Positions 60,847 to 64,000 of a DNA stretch of 64,000 nucleotides are shown here, one piece after another. The translations under genes were made by a program, and so were the position numbers. Source of the stretch: Calditrichia bacterium (GTDB taxonomy: Bacteria > Calditrichota > Calditrichia > Calditrichales > J004); contig JACKAO010000009.1 in assembly GCA_020635035.1 (NCBI GenBank), positions 84,077 through 148,076 on the forward strand. Reading direction: 5' to 3'. The notes under the pieces are model-generated. The model was not told where the DNA came from, made no database searches, and saw only the letters and a list, made by a program, of their open reading frames with translations. Position 1 is the first letter of the stretch. Each line of letters starts with the position of its first letter.

Positions 60847-61320
60847 ATGGGACAGATTATCAAAATCCGCAATTGGGCTAATGACCATCAGGAAATGGGT
60901 ATGGAGTTCCTGCGTATTTACCTGGGAATAATTCTTTTTATCAAGGGGGTGCACTTTGTTGCAAATTCGAATTTCCTGATTAGTACTCTGATGGATGCCG
61001 GTCAGTTTGATTTTGCAAACACATTGATATCACATCTGGTTGGAATAGCGCATATCACCGGCGGGGCTATGATGGCACTGGGTTTAATAACCCGTGTCGG
61101 TGCGCTGATCCAAATTCCGGTTCTTACGGGCGCCCTTATTTTTGTGAGCATTCCAAAGGGGATTTTTACGCAAGGTCAGCATTTTGAATTTACAGCACTT
61201 GTACTTTTTCTTCTGCTATTGGTGTCTATTTTTGGCGGGGGCGAATTATCAATGGATAAACGCATCCTGCAAAAACCGGACAATTATCCCAAAATTACAC
61301 ACCCGGAAAAAAGTGAATAA
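60847..61320 (+). CDS. DoxX-family membrane protein
   Basis: 157 residues with four hydrophobic helices. MEFLRIYLGIILFIKGVHF, a HLVGIAHITGGAMMALGLITRVGAL core and QIPVLTGALIF are typical of DoxX/SURF4-like proteins, which can be thiosulfate:quinone oxidoreductase subunits or redox-linked membrane proteins of unknown role. TTTTACAGGAG precedes the ATG. Convergent with the helicase gene. Confidence 0.88.
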   Translation: MGQIIKIRNWANDHQEMGMEFLRIYLGIILFIKGVHFVANSNFLISTLMDAGQFDFANTLISHLVGIAHITGGAMMALGLITRVGALIQIPVLTGALIFVSIPKGIFTQGQHFEFTALVLFLLLLVSIFGGGELSMDKRILQKPDNYPKITHPEKSE

Positions 61321-61369
61321 GGCCGGGGCATACGGAAAGATCAGTCTGGTTATAGTATAATTTTATTGT

Positions 61370-64000
61370 TCACACTGCAGAAGGCCATAAGACAAGTTCA
61401 TCACCATTCTTTTCGAAACCATTTTGCAGCAAAATATCTGCAACAGGGGATTCTGCAGTCGCTTTGTTATCAAACAGTTTTATTTCTATCTTTCGTAAAT
61501 CCTGACTCTGTTGATGCTTAAACCAGCTTTTTAACCGGGAAATAAATACGGAGAAATCATTGATCATAAAATCCCGGCAGCTAAAAATCCTTGTAAAATT
61601 GCTCTCGCTATACAGTCGGTGCCTGCCATTTCTGATAAATAAGTAGTTGTTCTCCCGGCGTATTATCCTGATATCATTTCCCCGGCTATCTGCAATATTC
61701 CAGTTTACAGCTTTTCCAAAAGGCAATGCCGGATCAACTGTGCTCAATAAAGCAGTAAAGTTTTTAATTGACCGCGACATCTCCAGTTTTTGCAATGCTT
61801 CCGGAAGTGCAAACTGCAAACCGGATAAACCTTTTACAAAATATCCGCGGTAAATCTCACCCTGCCATTCCAGCTTTTTAAGTGCATTAAAAATATGAAT
61901 CCAGGGCAGCAAACCTGTTTCATGGCGGTACCATTCTTTAACAACAATACCGTAGCGATTCAGCAGCATACGGGCCTGGTATTCGGCTTGTTCATCCCGG
62001 TTTCGTTTTTTACCGCTTACTGCAAAGGAACGTGTCAGGAACCAGCGGCCATTGCGCAGTTTATCACGCTCCATGAAAGAGCGCATCACATTACCACGGG
62101 AAGGCCGGCGCTGTGATCGGATTCCCGAAAGAGAAGAAACAGCAGACGAAGGTTCTGATTTTTTTCCATTGATTACGGAATGCAGAGCTGTGTAATCATC
62201 ATTTGTGATTTCTCCGGCTTGTACTAAGTGTGTCAGCTGCTTCTGAACCGCAATTGCGCCAAGCTCAGTCGCATCAACAATGTCGCTAAAAAAGGATGCG
62301 CCGTTTTCCTTTAAAAACTGCAGGATGGTTTCTGCTTCAGGATTGAATGTATCCGTATTTTTATTAATAATGTCGAAATAATTGGCACTTCCGCGTTTAA
62401 TAATCCGCTCAAGAGTTTGAATCGAATTTTGTGGTTTCTCGATCGAAAGAATCACTTCACCTTTGGTGCAAGCATCAAAAAATGCATCAGTCAGATTAAT
62501 ACCTGAAATACGCGAAGATAGAATATTCCTGCTGAAAAATCCGGCGGGTAACTGGCAGCCCTGGTAACGATCGATAATGTTATGGATGGAATGCGCCGGT
62601 TCTGACAGAAAATGCCAGCTCATAATAAAGTTTTCAAAAACTTCCCTGCTTAAAGCCTGGCTGATATTTCTTCGTTCTGAAATGGCCTGCCGGTAAAGGT
62701 GTGCAAAATTGTAGCGATCGCAGTAGTAAATCCGTTCATCATCTTTTAACAACCGGCCCTTTACAACATCTTGTTCGGATGCCATCTTATCCAGTAAGGG
62801 TTGGATAAGTGATGGATCACTGAAGCATTTTGCGGAGATTTCTTCAATGTCTAAAATACCATTATTCTGTAAAATTTTTGACAGGTGAAACTGCAATCCG
62901 CTATCGGAAAAGGGTATGTTGTAATATTCGGATTGCTCGGTGACCAGCCAGCCGCTGACAGGTTGATGCATTTCAATAATCCTGTTTTGCGATTTCAGTT
63001 CAGTTACGAACTTTTGGGAATTGTCCCCGGCTCGCAGAATAATTTCATCTAGATTTAAGGGTCCCAGTCTGGCAATCATTTCAAAAAATTCTTCTGTATC
63101 CCGGATGTGCGTATCGGGAGAAAGATATTGCTGACGGGCTGTGAAGAGCGCATTCAGTTCGGCGGTCACAATCTGCGGGACGTGCTCCCGGCTGATGATC
63201 CCGGCTAATAATTCCGTGAAGTTAATCCCGCCTTCAGCGCTTTTACGGGAACGGTCATATTCATACATATTATCGGCAATCATCCGGAAGAGCAGGCCGC
63301 TGGAAGTAGGAGAAGGCTGCGACGTGTGAATATGTTTTATGATAATATCATGATTGTCGATGCTTTGCAGAACCTTTTGCAATGCCGGCCAGTCAAAATG
63401 ATCATACAGCAGTTCGCGGTATGTTTCGGCAATGATCGGAAAGTTTGGAATATTCCGCACCGCCTGCAACAGATCAGCAGCTCTGAGCCTTTGCAGCCAT
63501 AATGGGATGCGCTTACGCGGCTGTGAGCGCGGCAGCATCAGGGCACGTGCGGCATTGTAGCGAAAATGCACCGCAAAAATCGGGCTGTCTATCAGTTTAT
63601 TAAGCAGAATATCTTCGATCTGTTCGGCAGCGCTTTTAAGAATGTTGTCGAGCACCTTGCTGTTCTCAGCATCAAGCAGACGGATAATAAAAGCATCATC
63701 GTCAAAGGTGTACTGCACCTGTAAACCGGCGGCATTCTCCAGAATTCCGGCCAGGGCGATGGCCCATAATCCGTTCACCCGCGCTCCAAAAGGCGCCTGT
63801 ATTAAAAGCAAAGGTTCACCGGAAACATCAATAAAGTGTTCAGCCACAATCAGCCGGTCGGTTGCAATGCTTCCGCTGTGTTCCAGCTGTGCTTTAAACG
63901 TTTCCAGCAGGTTTCCGGCAATGGCTTCATCCAGATGAAAATTTTCCTGCAGCCAGTTTTTAGGATCGTTATCTAGGTGATTTTGCAGCTCTGAACGGAA
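61370..64000 (-). CDS. Lhr-type DEAD/H helicase, C-terminal part; 5' end outside window
   Basis: The frame is open from the window edge, giving 876 visible residues; an internal GTG at 63847 is not the real start because coding sequence continues upstream with no stop. The visible part is the Lhr core C-terminus: the DEAD/H-associated domain with MLPRSQPRKRIPLWLQRLRA, split here into AARALMLPRSQ and RIPLWLQR, FPIIAETYRELLYD and SPTSSGLLF, then winged-helix-like and strand-rich segments to the stop. The helicase motor domains must lie outside the window. Lhr proteins are 3'-5' DNA translocases linked to repair. Long C-terminal extension of unknown role. Confidence 0.88.
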   Translation of the reverse strand, partial: FRSELQNHLDNDPKNWLQENFHLDEAIAGNLLETFKAQLEHSGSIATDRLIVAEHFIDVSGEPLLLIQAPFGARVNGLWAIALAGILENAAGLQVQYTFDDDAFIIRLLDAENSKVLDNILKSAAEQIEDILLNKLIDSPIFAVHFRYNAARALMLPRSQPRKRIPLWLQRLRAADLLQAVRNIPNFPIIAETYRELLYDHFDWPALQKVLQSIDNHDIIIKHIHTSQPSPTSSGLLFRMIADNMYEYDRSRKSAEGGINFTELLAGIISREHVPQIVTAELNALFTARQQYLSPDTHIRDTEEFFEMIARLGPLNLDEIILRAGDNSQKFVTELKSQNRIIEMHQPVSGWLVTEQSEYYNIPFSDSGLQFHLSKILQNNGILDIEEISAKCFSDPSLIQPLLDKMASEQDVVKGRLLKDDERIYYCDRYNFAHLYRQAISERRNISQALSREVFENFIMSWHFLSEPAHSIHNIIDRYQGCQLPAGFFSRNILSSRISGINLTDAFFDACTKGEVILSIEKPQNSIQTLERIIKRGSANYFDIINKNTDTFNPEAETILQFLKENGASFFSDIVDATELGAIAVQKQLTHLVQAGEITNDDYTALHSVINGKKSEPSSAVSSLSGIRSQRRPSRGNVMRSFMERDKLRNGRWFLTRSFAVSGKKRNRDEQAEYQARMLLNRYGIVVKEWYRHETGLLPWIHIFNALKKLEWQGEIYRGYFVKGLSGLQFALPEALQKLEMSRSIKNFTALLSTVDPALPFGKAVNWNIADSRGNDIRIIRRENNYLFIRNGRHRLYSESNFTRIFSCRDFMINDFSVFISRLKSWFKHQQSQDLRKIEIKLFDNKATAESPVADILLQNGFEKNGDELVLWPSAV

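Noticed and set aside
63847..63847. GTG at 63847 as the start of the helicase gene
   Set aside because: The frame continues without a stop to the window edge and the upstream codons read as Lhr-like sequence, so the true start is outside.

Overview
The window (about 40% GC by eye) looks like a chromosome segment of a Gram-negative bacterium of the FCB group (Bacteroidota, Ignavibacteriota, Calditrichota and relatives). Direct signs are a secreted protein ending in a type IX secretion (Por) sorting domain of the YPNPFN kind, a CBM9/DUF5916 outer-membrane protein, many lipoproteins with a late lipobox Cys, and a few promoter-like sites of the Bacteroidota TTTG / TAnnTTTG type. The YPNPFN form points to a lineage outside classical Bacteroidia, such as Calditrichota, Ignavibacteriota or KSB1. 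I cannot fix the phylum without a search.

1-23139 is a surface-polysaccharide locus, almost entirely on the + strand with many overlapping or nearly abutting genes. It holds glycosyltransferases (GT2 three times, GT4 twice), a YfhO-type membrane protein, a D-glucuronyl C5-epimerase-like protein, an asparagine-synthetase-like protein with an altered PP-loop, and a winged-helix/nucleotidyltransferase-fold protein behind a perfect inverted repeat. It also has a LegB-like 4,6-dehydratase, a sugar-1-phosphate nucleotidyltransferase, a second SDR, two DegT aminotransferases, an FkbM methyltransferase, a sulfotransferase, a Wzx-type flippase and a polysaccharide deacetylase. Epimerase, sulfotransferase and deacetylase together suggest a modified, possibly sulfated, uronic-acid polymer. 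Two tandem lipoproteins sharing an N-terminal domain sit inside the locus on the - strand.

23142-41465 is mixed core and accessory sequence: a PAS-kinase-receiver protein with a separate membrane protein behind glycyl-tRNA synthetase, recO, a CBM9/DUF5916 protein, a T9SS cargo protein, rpe, a GH30 glycosidase with a palindrome over its predicted promoter, a beta-carbonic anhydrase cluster, a TolB-like propeller protein and a TauE/SafE transporter.

41474-46209 is a small-enzyme island: DUF1697, YafP-like and AAC(6')-like acetyltransferases, three VOC genes, and a divergent DJ-1/AraC regulator with what looks like a leaderless promoter. 46414-48803 is a compact cheY-cheX unit followed by a protein whose C-terminal half aligns with CheA but has lost the phosphorylatable His, the N-box Asn and the G-box glycines.

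48812-59900 holds YfiT, DUF6157, UppP, lipoproteins, a 160-bp MITE-like element, SpoIID, tRNA-Thr(CGT), a lipoprotein GH13 amylase with a CBM48-like domain, GDPD and AMP nucleosidase. 59920-60750 is an unusual element: a DUF559 endonuclease-like gene inside five copies of a GC-rich palindromic repeat, with the protein's C-terminus encoded by the repeat. The window ends in DoxX and the C-terminal part of a large Lhr-type helicase.

The best candidates for an undescribed system are the DUF559/repeat element, the CheY-CheX-pseudoCheA unit and the polysaccharide modification locus.
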